NCBI GenBank assembly: GCA_027624075.1
Contig: JAQBUH010000004.1
Coordinates: 52,440-116,439 of the forward strand
Origin: Chloroflexota bacterium
Lineage (GTDB): Bacteria; Chloroflexota; Dehalococcoidia; Lucifugimonadales; Lucifugimonadaceae
DNA length: 64,000 bases
Direction: 5' to 3'
Under the pieces are notes generated by a model. It ran no database searches and had not been told where the DNA came from. It worked only from the letters and a program-made list of their open reading frames with translations. The position numbers and the translations under genes were made by a program. How positions within the stretch are numbered: the stretch's first letter is position 1; every line of letters begins with the position of its first letter. This document shows, one piece after another, positions 1 to 8,183 of the stretch.

Positions 1-613
1 TCATCACGAAACCGTCGATATCAGACGAGCTCCGGATCTCGACCGAGGTCGTGTCCACGACCTCGCTCCGGTATGTCGTCGTGAAAGAGGTCGGTGAGGC
101 GGTGGCAATGTACTGCGTCACGGCGAATGTGCCGTTCTGAGTGTTCAGCCAGTTGACAGACACGTCAGGCAGCGTGATCAGGATGTCGTTGCGGTCAACT
201 GCGCCGTCACCATTGAGATCGGCGATCGGGCCGTTCTTGACCCGGAAGATATGCTGCTGGGCAGCGCCCCCGGCAGGCATCGAGTAAGGGTTGCCTGTGA
301 AGTCGCTCACCTCTGCCGAATGAAGCACACTGGTCCCCGGGCTCGTGTCGTCAACGACCACTGTGACGGTCTTGCCTGAGTTTGCGAACGGTGGCGTTAC
401 GGTGAGTGTGCCTGACTCGTCGCCACGCACCATGGGAACGCTCACGGCGAACATGCCTTCGATGACTACGATAGCCGCGATCAGTGCGATGGTGGTCAGG
501 CGGACCGGTGAGAGGGAGAGCATCTGCAATGCACGCGCAGCGCCGAGGCGTGCGGGAAGGGGCGCACGCGCTCTGCCGGGGCCAAAGAGAAGATCGAAGC
601 TGGCACGGTCCAT
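1..613 (-). CDS. Secreted protein with dockerin-like Ca-binding loop (partial, runs off left edge)
   Basis: An open minus-strand frame runs from ATG 613 off the left edge, giving about 204 residues. Residues 31-60 contain a hydrophobic segment (LTTIALIAAIVVIEGMFAVS), so it is probably exported or membrane anchored. A second ATG at 523 sits right before this segment and is an alternative start; neither start has a clear ribosome binding site. Around residue 125 there is DLNGDGAVDRNDI, a dockerin/EF-hand type calcium loop with Asp/Asn at the liganding positions. The region between looks like beta-rich extracellular sequence. Only one loop is visible; a true type I dockerin needs two, and the second could lie outside the window. 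Function unknown. Confidence 0.7.
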   Translation of the reverse strand, partial: MDRASFDLLFGPGRARAPLPARLGAARALQMLSLSPVRLTTIALIAAIVVIEGMFAVSVPMVRGDESGTLTVTPPFANSGKTVTVVVDDTSPGTSVLHSAEVSDFTGNPYSMPAGGAAQQHIFRVKNGPIADLNGDGAVDRNDILITLPDVSVNWLNTQNGTFAVTQYIATASPTSFTTTYRSEVVDTTSVEIRSSSDIDGFVM

Positions 614-1005
614 ACTCAAACTGTATTGGGCCGCAGTTGGAACCGAATGAGGCCGCTCCACCACCAGCACAGGTGCTCCAACCACACCTCGCAGTCCGTG
701 AGACTACTGGCAGCTACGTCAAACCGAACTGTGAGCAGACTATGGCGCAGACCCTGAATCCGGCCCTGACCGGGCATGTTCGCTGGAGTTCTGAGTGGCT
801 CGAATACCATGCCGGAGGCGCCGTCGTGACGTCGAATACTTGCTGCGATTGAACGTCGTCGCCACGCACGCGCCTCTCCAATGCCTCCGCCCTCCTCGCA
901 ACAAAATAGGCCCCTGCAAGAAGCCGCCGCGCACTCTGGCGGGCAACGTCCGCAGGGGCCAGATCGATCAACGTGGCTCTCAGAAAGCCAGGACCAGCGA
1001 AATAC
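614..1005. other. Gene-free stretch with one hairpin
   Basis: This 392-base stretch separates the end of the VOC gene from the start of the secreted protein, both on the minus strand. I see no convincing coding frame; the short frames here have no recognisable protein character. The only structure is the GC-rich inverted repeat listed at 909-960. The promoter of the secreted gene should lie between 614 and about 900, but no good -35/-10 pair stands out. Confidence 0.6.
909..960 (-). terminator. Probable rho-independent terminator of the VOC gene
   Basis: Perfect 9-bp arms GGCCCCTGC (909-917) and GCAGGGGCC (952-960) enclose 34 bases that can form an inner GC stem. Read on the minus strand, the 3' arm is followed by TATTTTGTTG, which is T-rich. 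It lies 46 bases after the VOC stop codon. The long loop is unusual for a simple terminator, so it might also be a longer structured RNA element. Confidence 0.45.
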
Positions 1006-1791
1006 CTACGGCATCGCCTGGTTCAGCTTGATCACCGAGAATATCGCCCCCTGTGGGTCCACGATCCCGGCGAACCTGCCCACTGGCGTGTCCATTGGCG
1101 GCACCATGATCTTCCCGCCGAGCGACTCCGCCTTAGCATCCGTCGAGTCAGCGTCATCTACCGAGAAGTACACAATCCAGACGGTCGGCATCGGCCCCAT
1201 ATCGGGCGACTTCGCCATCATCCCGCCGACTGGCGCGCCATCGACGCTGATCATCGTGTAAGGAAACGGGTCTGTCTGGTTGATGACTCCGACTCCCAGC
1301 ACCGCCTCGAAAAACTTGCCAGCCTTGTTAACATCGTCTGTGATCAGCTCGTTCCAGGCGAACGCGCCCGGCTAGTTGACGATCTCTGCGCCGATGTGCG
1401 CCTTCGGCTGCCAGAACGCAACGACGCCGCCCGTCGGGTCGCTGACCACCGACATGCGGCCAGAGTCGAACACGTCAAATGCTGGCATCATGACCTTGCC
1501 GCCTGCCGCCCCCACTTTGGCCGTTGTCACATCCACGTCATCCACGGTGATGTACGTCGTCCAGTGCGGCGGGATGCCATGCTCCACCTCTTCCGCACGC
1601 TGGGTGAACACCGCAGCGGCCGTCTTTCCCTTCAACTGGGCCATTGAATAGACCGACCCGTCACCCATGTCATTATCGTCCCAACTCCAGCCAAAAAGGC
1701 TGCCGTAGAAGCTCTTCGCCTTATCCTGGTAGCTGGTCGAAAGATCCACCCAGGACGGCGTTCCCTGCTTGTAGCCTGTGCGTATTCCCAT
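1006..1791 (-). pseudogene. Two-domain VOC (glyoxalase-like) protein interrupted by in-frame TAG
   Basis: From ATG 1791 (GGGAG ribosome site about 9 bases upstream) to the stop at 1006 the frame is 262 codons, the usual size of tandem VOC proteins. Domain 1 (residues 1-139) has WVDL near its start, a FYG..FGW motif and VSDPTGGVVAFWQP at its end. Domain 2 continues in the same frame with PGAFAWNEL and ends VDPQGAIFSVIKL. The only break is TAG at 1372-1374, right at the domain junction after VN. Family members usually read VNEPG there, so one G-to-T change (GAG to TAG) explains it. It could be a real nonsense mutation, an amber readthrough site, two separately translated halves (a GTG at 1302 is available), or a sequence error. 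VOC proteins bind metal and small substrates; the substrate here is unknown. Confidence 0.75.
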
Positions 1792-2084
1792 TCACTCGTC
1801 TCCCGCGCCTGTGCGCTTCTTACCTGTTCGGGTCCTTGACTCGCCGCCTGCCCGCGACTTCCGGGTGGGCAGGCCGCCTCATAACCTAACGACGTATGCC
1901 GTCCGCCGGTTTCGACAATGTTCTGTCCGGAAGCCGGAATTGGCCGCCGGGGACGTAAAGCGCCTCGGCGAGCCGTTCGATCTGCGTCCAACCGGTTCGG
2001 CCGCCCGGCCGTCTGGCCGGCCGCATGGTTGAAGCGCCGTGCGGCGGCATCGTAGCAAAGCCGGTCGACAAGTTAGAAAAAGTG

Positions 2085-3377
2085 TCAGTCCCCAAAGCTG
2101 TACACGAACCCGTCGTGCGACCCGAAGTAGAGCCGTCCGCCCACAACCGCGGGCGAGCTCCAAACGAAGTCGCCCGCCTCCACAGTCCAGTTGATAAATC
2201 CGGTCTCACGCTCAAGCGCGTAGACCCTGCCGTCGCTGGAGCCGACGTATAGCTCACTGCTCGCGACAGCCGCGCTGGAAAGGATGTCGCCACGAAGAGA
2301 CACACGCCATATCGGGTTCCCGTTGAACAGGTTCAGGCCGAACATCATCCCACTGCGCGACCCCGCGTAGAGCCAGCCGTCCTCAGTCGCGGCCGGCGAC
2401 GCAAATACAGGGCCTCCTGTGTCGAACCGCCAGATCAGCCGCCCGGTCGCCTTCTCAAGCCCATAGATAAAACCATCGTCTGAGCCGACCGCCACTATGT
2501 TGTACGCAACAGACGGCGATGAGACCACGGCGGCGCCTGTGCGAGCCGACCAACGTTCTTCGCCCGTCGCCGCGTCGAGCGCGTAGACGACGCCGTCCGT
2601 CGAGCCAATGTAGAGCGTGCCATCGAGTACCGCAGGCGATGAGAGAATCCCACCGCCTGTCTCGAAGCTCCAGACCAGTTCGCCCGACGCTGCGTCAAGA
2701 GCGTAGACGTTACGGTCGAACGCGCCGAAGTACACAACGTCGTCCACTATGGCCGGTGAAGACTGCTCGCCGCCGGGCCCGAGCGCAAACCGCCAGCGCG
2801 CCTGACCTGTCTGTGCGTCAACTGCGTAAAACAGGTTGTCGTCTGCCCCGAAGTAGACGAGTCCGTCTGAGACCGAAGGTGAAGCCCGCAGCAACCCACC
2901 GACCCGAAAGCGCCACAGCTCATCTCCGGTCTCGGCGTCGAGCGCGAAGAGGGTGTTTGAGAACGATCCGACGTATAAGACGCCGTCCACGACCGCAGGC
3001 GACGACTCAACGGCGCCGCCGGTCTGGAACCGCCAGCGAAGACCTGGTGTCGCGTCTTGGCCGTCTCCCGGCAAGACCTCTGTGCCGTCCGGCGTCCCTG
3101 TGTGGAACGGCCCCGACCTGAATGCCGACCAATCTTCCGGGCCAGCCTCTTCACCAGCCGAGCCTGCGGGTTCCTCGATCAACCTGTCCGGGGCCGGCGT
3201 ACTTGCGGCGGTTTCGGGCGTGGGCGTAACCGGCGCGCCAGTAGCGGTCGGAGTGATGTCGATGGTCGGTAGCGTCGCACGCGTTGGCTCCCCGGCCGGC
3301 GAAGAGCATGCGACTACGAGGGCCGAGCCGGACAGCGCCAGCATGAGCCAGATCAAGCCGGTCTTTGCAGTGCCCAT
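2085..3377 (-). CDS. PQQ-binding-like beta-propeller lipoprotein
   Basis: 430 residues. The N-terminus is a lipoprotein signal (basic MGTAK, hydrophobic core, lipobox LVVAC with Cys about 24), followed by a Thr/Pro-rich linker to about residue 70. The rest consists of about seven repeats of the type VVDGVLYVGSFSNTLFALDAETGDELWRF, each with the AxD..TG..W signature of the PQQ enzyme repeat. Such proteins form beta-propellers. Without an attached catalytic domain they act as scaffolds (as in BamB) or as quinoprotein-like sensors. It is probably anchored on the outside of the membrane. The start codon has no clear ribosome site but places the signal peptide correctly. It stands alone between the VOC gene and an SMP-30 gene. 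Confidence 0.85.
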   Translation of the reverse strand: MGTAKTGLIWLMLALSGSALVVACSSPAGEPTRATLPTIDITPTATGAPVTPTPETAASTPAPDRLIEEPAGSAGEEAGPEDWSAFRSGPFHTGTPDGTEVLPGDGQDATPGLRWRFQTGGAVESSPAVVDGVLYVGSFSNTLFALDAETGDELWRFRVGGLLRASPSVSDGLVYFGADDNLFYAVDAQTGQARWRFALGPGGEQSSPAIVDDVVYFGAFDRNVYALDAASGELVWSFETGGGILSSPAVLDGTLYIGSTDGVVYALDAATGEERWSARTGAAVVSSPSVAYNIVAVGSDDGFIYGLEKATGRLIWRFDTGGPVFASPAATEDGWLYAGSRSGMMFGLNLFNGNPIWRVSLRGDILSSAAVASSELYVGSSDGRVYALERETGFINWTVEAGDFVWSSPAVVGGRLYFGSHDGFVYSFGD

Positions 3378-3510
3378 GGTGGTAATCAGATTTCGATCTC
3401 CGAGGTCAGACGCCTGACAGCAGACGCTATAACTGGCGGTATGCGAGTTTTTCTACGAACCTGGCCTGGGGACAGACGTATTCGTTCCCTGGCTGCGGCC
3501 CGGACTCTGG

Positions 3511-4407
3511 CTAGTACTTCCTCGCCGGGTAAGCAAGGTGGCCGGTCATCCCGACGCCGGTCGCGCGGTAGACGAAGCCGGTGGCGAACGTCACATACAG
3601 GTCGCCCAGCGACCCGCCGCCAAAGGTGCAGTTCGTCGGCGACTCGGCGGGCGTGCGGTGCGTGGACCGCACAAGTCCGCTCGGCTCAAACACGTAGATC
3701 ATCGATCCCGGCCCCGCATGCGGGCTTCCCGCCGTCGCCACAATCATGCCGTCCGTCGTCAGCGTCATGCCATCGATGCAGCGCGCCTGTCCGAAGTCGA
3801 AAAGCTGCGTGCCGGCGCCGAGCGTCCCGTTCTCCAGCACCGGATACGCCCTGAGTTGCCGCGGGACACCCGGCGCGCTCGGGCTCTCGGCAACGTATAG
3901 CGTCTTCTCGTCACGGGAGAGCAGGACGCCGTTTGGCTTTGTGGTGTCGAACGTGACACGCGTCACGCTCCATGCGCCGCCGAAGCTGTGCTCGGCCATG
4001 TAGACCGACTCATGCGGCAGGTTGTTGGCGTTCGAGCTGTAGTTGGGGTCTGAGAAGTAGACGCGGCCTGTCGCGGAGACTGCAAGGTCGTTGGGCCAGT
4101 TGAGCGTCTGGCCTTTGTACGCGTCCGCAATGACCTGGGGCTCTACGTTGGGGTCGTCTCGATTGATCTTCGTGACACGGTGCGCGTCGCCTTCACAGGC
4201 CCAGAGACCTCCTGAGCGGTCGAAGGTCATGCCGTTGGCTGCGCCGGTCTTCGTGCGCCACACCTCGGACTTGCCGGTGGCAGGGTCCCAGCGATAGGTG
4301 GTGTTAGCCGCACACTCGTTGTAGAGCAGGGAAGAGCCGTCCCAGACCGGCCCCTCGGTGAGGCTCTTGTGGCTGGCGATCTGCTCCCACTTCCATTCGT
4401 TGGTCAC
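3511..4407 (-). CDS. SMP-30/gluconolactonase/LRE family protein
   Basis: About 298 residues, a six-bladed beta-propeller lactonase family member. The four metal/catalytic positions known from SMP-30 are present: Glu in SLTEGPVWDG, Asn in NGMTFDRSGG, Asn in NWPNDLAV and Asp in CIDGMTLTTDG. The open frame extends up to ATG 4479, but GTG 4407 has AAGGAA about eight bases upstream and gives an N-terminus matching the paralogue at 4860, so I prefer it. The expected reaction is hydrolysis of a sugar or other lactone; the substrate cannot be read from sequence. Its neighbour beyond the repeats at 4511-4695 is a related gene, so the two probably arose by duplication or serve one pathway. Confidence 0.87.
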   Translation of the reverse strand: MTNEWKWEQIASHKSLTEGPVWDGSSLLYNECAANTTYRWDPATGKSEVWRTKTGAANGMTFDRSGGLWACEGDAHRVTKINRDDPNVEPQVIADAYKGQTLNWPNDLAVSATGRVYFSDPNYSSNANNLPHESVYMAEHSFGGAWSVTRVTFDTTKPNGVLLSRDEKTLYVAESPSAPGVPRQLRAYPVLENGTLGAGTQLFDFGQARCIDGMTLTTDGMIVATAGSPHAGPGSMIYVFEPSGLVRSTHRTPAESPTNCTFGGGSLGDLYVTFATGFVYRATGVGMTGHLAYPARKY

Positions 4408-4510
4408 GAGTTTTTCCTTGTATCGAGATTTGCCACGTTGAACTTGATCGGCTTTGTTGGCGTCATCGCTCCCTACCAACGAAGAGTGATAGAGGGTGGT
4501 CTATTTTGTC

Positions 4511-4695
4511 ATTCTGAGCTTGACTCAGAATCTCTCGGCCAACCGGTTTCCTGAGAGATGCTGAATCGAGTTCAGCATGACAGGCCTCCCGGCCGACCGG
4601 TTTCCTGAGAGATGCTGAATCGAGTTCAGCATGACAGGACTCTCGGCCAACCGGTTTCCTGAGAGATGCTGAATCGAGTTCAGCATGACAGGACT
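4511..4695. repeat. Palindromic repeats: one 21-bp inverted repeat plus three 54-bp units
   Basis: Three nearly identical 54-bp units start at 4534, 4588 and 4642. Each holds the perfect palindrome TGCTGAATCGAGTTCAGCA (7-bp arms, 5-base centre), followed by TGACAGG and a CGGTTTCC spacer. Before them, 4511-4531 has arms ATTCTGAG and CTCAGAAT around CTTGA. A degenerate related end (CTCAGAATGACA) occurs at 4733-4744. Read on the minus strand, the 54-bp units give an open 18-residue repeat (CHAELDSASLRKPVGRE), a chance effect of the period. This looks like a dispersed palindromic repeat family (REP-like) between two SMP-30 genes. The remaining bases of 4408-4859 show nothing else. Confidence 0.85.
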
Positions 4696-4859
4696 CCCAG
4701 TTGCGCACCCTTCGACAAGCTCAGGATGGCGACTCAGAATGACAATTTCTTCCAGCCTCCGCTTCTGATAAACAGGCAGTGCATTCCTAACATTCTGATC
4801 TTCGGGTGCCGATATCGGCTCCGGCCCTCGCTATTCGCACGCCGGTTGTTATGCCCCGT

Positions 4860-5738
4860 CTAGTTCGGGTACAGCAGGTAACCCTTGAGGCCCGTGTTCC
4901 TTGCCACCAGCGTGTGGCCCTCGATGCTGCTCACGTACAGGTCTGACAGGTCAGGCCCGCCGAACGTGCAGTTCGTGGGCCGCTTCGCAGGCGTCGGGTG
5001 CTGCTCCACGATGCGGCCGCCCGGCTCGAACACGGTAACGTTCCCGCCCGGCCCAGAGACCTCCCAGCCGGTGCAGGCGACGATCTTCCCGTCGTCCGCC
5101 AGCGTCATCCCATCGATGCCCCGGTGCCGCCCGAAGTCGTGCAGCACCTGCTTCTCGCCCAGCGAGCCGTCGTCGTTCACCGGATACGCCAGCAGCGCAC
5201 GCTGCTCGCCGGTGCGGTAATCGCTCTGCGCAACATAGAGCGTGCGATAGTCCTTCGAGAACAGAAGGCCGTTCGGCATCGTTGTGTCGAAAGTCCGGCG
5301 CACGCAGGTCCACGAGCCGTCTGCCTGTGGCTCGGCAGACAGAATCGCCGAAAACTCGATGCCGACCTCAGGATTGATGTCGCCTGCGCGGTCCGAGAAG
5401 TAGATGCTGCCCGAAGGCGTGATCGCCAGGTCGTTCGGGCCGTTTATGCGGCGGCCATCGACGCTATCGGCAATCGTTGTCATTCCGCCGCCCTTGTCAA
5501 AGCGAACGATCCGCCGGCCGTTCCCCGCGCAGCCGTACAGGTTGCCTTCTCTGTCAAAGTTCAGGCCGTTCGTGCCCTCCGTGCCTTCCCGCCAGACGGT
5601 GAGCAGGCCGCTCTTCACGTCCAGCCGCATGATGCGGCTCATCGCGATGTTGCTGAACAGCATCGCCTCGCCGTCCCAGCAGTTGCCCTCAGTGATGTGA
5701 CCGAGGACCGGCGCGGCGTTTTCAAACTTCCAGGGCAT
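4860..5738 (-). CDS. SMP-30/gluconolactonase/LRE family protein (second copy)
   Basis: 292 residues. The SMP-30 signature residues are present: Glu in ITEGNCWDGE, Asn in NGLNFDREGN, Asn in NGPNDLAITPSG and Asp in IDGMTLADDG, with NCTFGGPDLSDLYV near the C-terminus. The start ATG 5738 is backed by AGGAG eight bases upstream. It is a diverged paralogue of the gene at 3511. The likely activity is lactone hydrolysis with a divalent metal; no secretion signal is visible, so it is cytoplasmic. Together with the haloacid dehalogenase upstream it suggests degradation of organic acids, but no shared operon signal is visible. Confidence 0.87.
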   Translation of the reverse strand: MPWKFENAAPVLGHITEGNCWDGEAMLFSNIAMSRIMRLDVKSGLLTVWREGTEGTNGLNFDREGNLYGCAGNGRRIVRFDKGGGMTTIADSVDGRRINGPNDLAITPSGSIYFSDRAGDINPEVGIEFSAILSAEPQADGSWTCVRRTFDTTMPNGLLFSKDYRTLYVAQSDYRTGEQRALLAYPVNDDGSLGEKQVLHDFGRHRGIDGMTLADDGKIVACTGWEVSGPGGNVTVFEPGGRIVEQHPTPAKRPTNCTFGGPDLSDLYVSSIEGHTLVARNTGLKGYLLYPN

Positions 5739-5904
5739 CAGTCGCTCCTGACATATGATCTGGTGTTACGGAACGCCGTAGATCAAGCAAAATCCGAGCT
5801 TGACCGCGGCGTCCGGCGGCATTATCCGTGCTCGCTCCCCAATTCTGCAAACACTGCAAACGTTGCAAACGAGGCCTTAAACGGGGCCTTAAGCGGCGCC
5901 TTGC

Positions 5905-6636
5905 CTACACGCCCATCCTGTCCGCGAACTCCGGGTAGTCAGCCCCTGCGACGTTGATGCTGCTGTCCGCTTTCAGGTCAGGCTTGCGCTCGCCGCTGCC
6001 GTATTCGGTTGGCCTCGCAACGAATCCTGTGCTCAGCCCAACCTTCGCCGCGCCGTGGAGATCGTGTAGGTGCGCGGCACACATCATCACCTCATGTGGC
6101 TCAAGACCAAGGAGCTCGACGGCTTTCAGGTACACCTTCGGGTCCGGCTTGTAGCTTCTGACGAGTTCGCCTGCAAAGACGACGTCCCACGGCAAGCCGC
6201 CGTACTTTGCCATGTTCACCAGCAGACCGATGTTGCCGTTGGACAGCGTGCCGATGATGTATTTCGACTTCAGCCGTGTCAGACCGGCGACGGCGTCCGG
6301 CCACGGGTCGAGCCGGTGCCACGCCCGGTTCAACTGACGGGTCTCCTCTTCGGAAAGCCCGTCCATGCCGAACTCGGCAAGCAGGATGTCCAGCCGCTCC
6401 CGGTGCATCTGGTCCGCCGTCACCCACTCCCGCCGGCCCTCTCGCACCTCTCGAGTTCCCTCGGAATATGCCGCCCGCCAGCGGTCTGCGAACTGTTCCC
6501 AGTCCTTCGCATCTTTCGTGACACCGAGCCGTTTGCCGGCCGCGCTGACCTCCCTGATGATCGAGCCGCGCCAGTCGACTACCGTCCCGAACACATCGAA
6601 GACAATCGCCTTAACCTGCGAAACTTCAAATGTCAT
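5905..6636 (-). CDS. Haloacid dehalogenase, type II (L-2-haloacid dehalogenase-like)
   Basis: 243 residues, the usual size of L-2-haloacid dehalogenases. Motif I is VFDVFGTVVDW with the Asp nucleophile and a following Arg (WRGSI). Motif II is TLSNGN, motif III SYKPDPKVY with the conserved Lys, and motif IV AAHLHDLHGAAKVG, as in L-DEX enzymes (AAH..DL.GA). The family hydrolyses the carbon-halogen bond of 2-haloacids through an aspartyl ester, with inversion to the D-2-hydroxyacid. Start ATG 6636 has GGGAGAG just upstream. Whether the natural substrate is halogenated cannot be told; other HAD phosphatases share the fold. The product class (2-hydroxyacids) fits the several hydroxyacid dehydrogenases downstream, which is only an inference. 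Confidence 0.85.
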   Translation of the reverse strand: MTFEVSQVKAIVFDVFGTVVDWRGSIIREVSAAGKRLGVTKDAKDWEQFADRWRAAYSEGTREVREGRREWVTADQMHRERLDILLAEFGMDGLSEEETRQLNRAWHRLDPWPDAVAGLTRLKSKYIIGTLSNGNIGLLVNMAKYGGLPWDVVFAGELVRSYKPDPKVYLKAVELLGLEPHEVMMCAAHLHDLHGAAKVGLSTGFVARPTEYGSGERKPDLKADSSINVAGADYPEFADRMGV

Positions 6637-6971
6637 GTCTGCTCTCCCTTTTACCCGTCATCTGCCATTCCGAGGTGCGGAGCAATCCTGCGCTGAGCGA
6701 GAGGTGTTTCGCCCGGACCGTCATCACGAGCCATAAAGATACGAGATACGAGAATGGTGCGGTCACACGTCGAGATTGCCACCTGCTCGGCTCGAACCGC
6801 TTCACGGCCGCCCCGGTGGCAGGCTCGCTCCAATCCCGGGTTCGACCCCATTTTTACAGGGAGTCACAATTCAAGGCGACCCTCGGCCAGCAGGACGGAG
6901 TCTGACAGAAATTCGCCGGTGGTGTGCGATAATCGATTGAGTCAGTCAGCAACAATCTTGAGCATGCGCCA
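6637..6971. other. Divergent intergenic region upstream of pyrF
   Basis: 335 bases between the divergent haloacid dehalogenase and pyrF genes. It should contain both promoters. I see a short direct repeat (GATACGA twice near 6737-6750) and a spaced inverted pair TGCCACC / GGTGGCA around 6778-6821. A T-arm-like string near 6835-6850 does not extend to a tRNA. No gene is supported here. Confidence 0.5.
6925..6933 (+). promoter_or_regulatory. Candidate extended -10 promoter for pyrF
   Basis: TGCGATAAT matches an extended -10 element (TG-n-GATAAT) 38 bases before the pyrF start. There is no -35 hexamer at the normal distance; CTGACA lies 20 bases upstream, which is too far for a standard promoter. 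Confidence 0.3.
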
Positions 6972-7808
6972 ATGGACTCCTTTGCAGCCAGGCTAGACGA
7001 AGTCGCAGCCACAAAAAACTCGATGGTCTGCGTTGGCCTCGACCCTGACCCGCGACGGATTCCGATCGATGACGTGAGTGAGTTCAACCGCCGCATCATT
7101 GACGCCACCCACCCGTTGGTGGCGGCGTACAAGCCGCAGATGGCCTACTACGAGGCTCTCGGCATCCCCGGCTTGCATGCCCTCGAGGACACGATCAAGC
7201 ACATCCGCGATGTTGCGCCGGACGTTCTGATCGTTGGCGACGGGAAGCGCGGCGACATGGGCCCGACCGCCACGGCATACGCCACCGCGATGTTCGATGT
7301 CTGGGACTTCGACGTTGTGACTGTCAACGCGTATCAGGGCTCTGACGCCGTCGAGCCCTTCCTGCAGTACCCGGGACGCGGCGTATTCATCGTCTGCCGG
7401 ACATCCAACCACAGCTCCCGTGACTTCCAGGACCTGCGAATCGCGGAAGAAGGAAAGCCGCACCTGTATGAGAAGGTGGCTGATGCTGCTGAAAGATGGG
7501 ATATCGGCGGGAACATTGGACTCGTAGTAGGCGCGACGTTCCCGATGGAGTTACGACTTTTACGCGCGGACCACCAGACTATGCCGTTCTTGATACCTGG
7601 CGTCGGAGCGCAGGGTGGAGACGTGGCGGAGGCGGTCAGGGCCGGCGCAGACGGCAACGGTCGCGGGATGCTTGTCAACTCCAGCCGTGGCATCACCTAC
7701 GCGTCAGCCGACCCGAAGGACTACGCGCGCTACGCCAGGCTGGCGTGTGGCAGTCTCAAGAGGGAGATAAATATGGCCCTCGAATCCACCGTCGGCTCCC
7801 CGGAATGA
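6972..7808 (+). CDS. pyrF: Orotidine 5'-phosphate decarboxylase
   Basis: 278 residues, typical of the longer (group 2) OMP decarboxylases. It converts orotidine monophosphate to UMP, the last step of pyrimidine synthesis. The catalytic segment is DGKRGDMGPTA (usual form DxKRGDIxxT), with the charge network Lys and Asp. The N-terminal VGLDPDPRRIP and the substrate Lys in AAYKPQMAYYE are also present. The C-terminal phosphate loop region reads LVNSSRGITYAS. The stop overlaps the next gene as ATGA, so DUF951 is probably translationally coupled. Confidence 0.95.
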   Translation: MDSFAARLDEVAATKNSMVCVGLDPDPRRIPIDDVSEFNRRIIDATHPLVAAYKPQMAYYEALGIPGLHALEDTIKHIRDVAPDVLIVGDGKRGDMGPTATAYATAMFDVWDFDVVTVNAYQGSDAVEPFLQYPGRGVFIVCRTSNHSSRDFQDLRIAEEGKPHLYEKVADAAERWDIGGNIGLVVGATFPMELRLLRADHQTMPFLIPGVGAQGGDVAEAVRAGADGNGRGMLVNSSRGITYASADPKDYARYARLACGSLKREINMALESTVGSPE

Positions 7809-8032
7809 CCTCTCAGGCCGGTCAGGCTGGCAAAGAACGCACTCCATTCGAGGTTGGCGACCGTATCACCATGAAGAAGCCGCATCCGTGTGGTGGCCGT
7901 GAGTGGCTCGTGTACCGCATCGGCGCTGATATTGGCGTGCGGTGCGAGACGTGCGATAGACGCGTGATGCTGCCTCGTAGAGACCTTGAGCGACGAATGA
8001 AGGCACGTATGCCGCAAAGTCCACAAGTGTAG
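7805..8032 (+). CDS. DUF951 family protein
   Basis: 75 residues starting at ATG 7805, which overlaps the pyrF stop by four bases. It matches the DUF951 pattern: VGDRITMKKPHPCGGREWLVYRIGADIGVRCETCDRRVMLPRRDLERR, with MKKPHPCG and VMLPR as hallmarks and three Cys. The family is widespread in Firmicutes and Chloroflexota, is probably an RNA- or DNA-binding small beta protein, and has no settled function. Coupling to pyrF suggests shared expression rather than a shared pathway. Confidence 0.88.
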   Translation: MTSQAGQAGKERTPFEVGDRITMKKPHPCGGREWLVYRIGADIGVRCETCDRRVMLPRRDLERRMKARMPQSPQV

Positions 8033-8183
8033 GAATCAGCGCGCTGCCCCACCGGTCTGCAAGCAGAATTTAGTGGTTGCCAGCTTCGTTGACTGGTGAG
8101 AACGGCAAGCATAAGGTAATTGCACTCGTACTCCGAGCAGATCTAATCGATCTGGCCCTGGATCCCCGGAAAGGCTGCTCTCA

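Noticed and set aside
1879..2163. Minus-strand frame in the spacer before the PQQ gene
   Set aside because: Arg/Leu-rich, overlaps the 3' end of the propeller gene, and shows no ribosome site.
4511..4695. Possible CRISPR array
   Set aside because: Units are contiguous with no unique spacers, and no cas genes are present.
4463..4708. 81-residue frame made of CHAELDSASLRKPVGRE repeats
   Set aside because: A product of the 54-bp period of palindromic DNA repeats; no ribosome site and no domain.
6835..6850. T-arm-like string (GGGTTCGACCCC) suggesting a tRNA
   Set aside because: No matching acceptor or anticodon arms within 80 bases on either strand.
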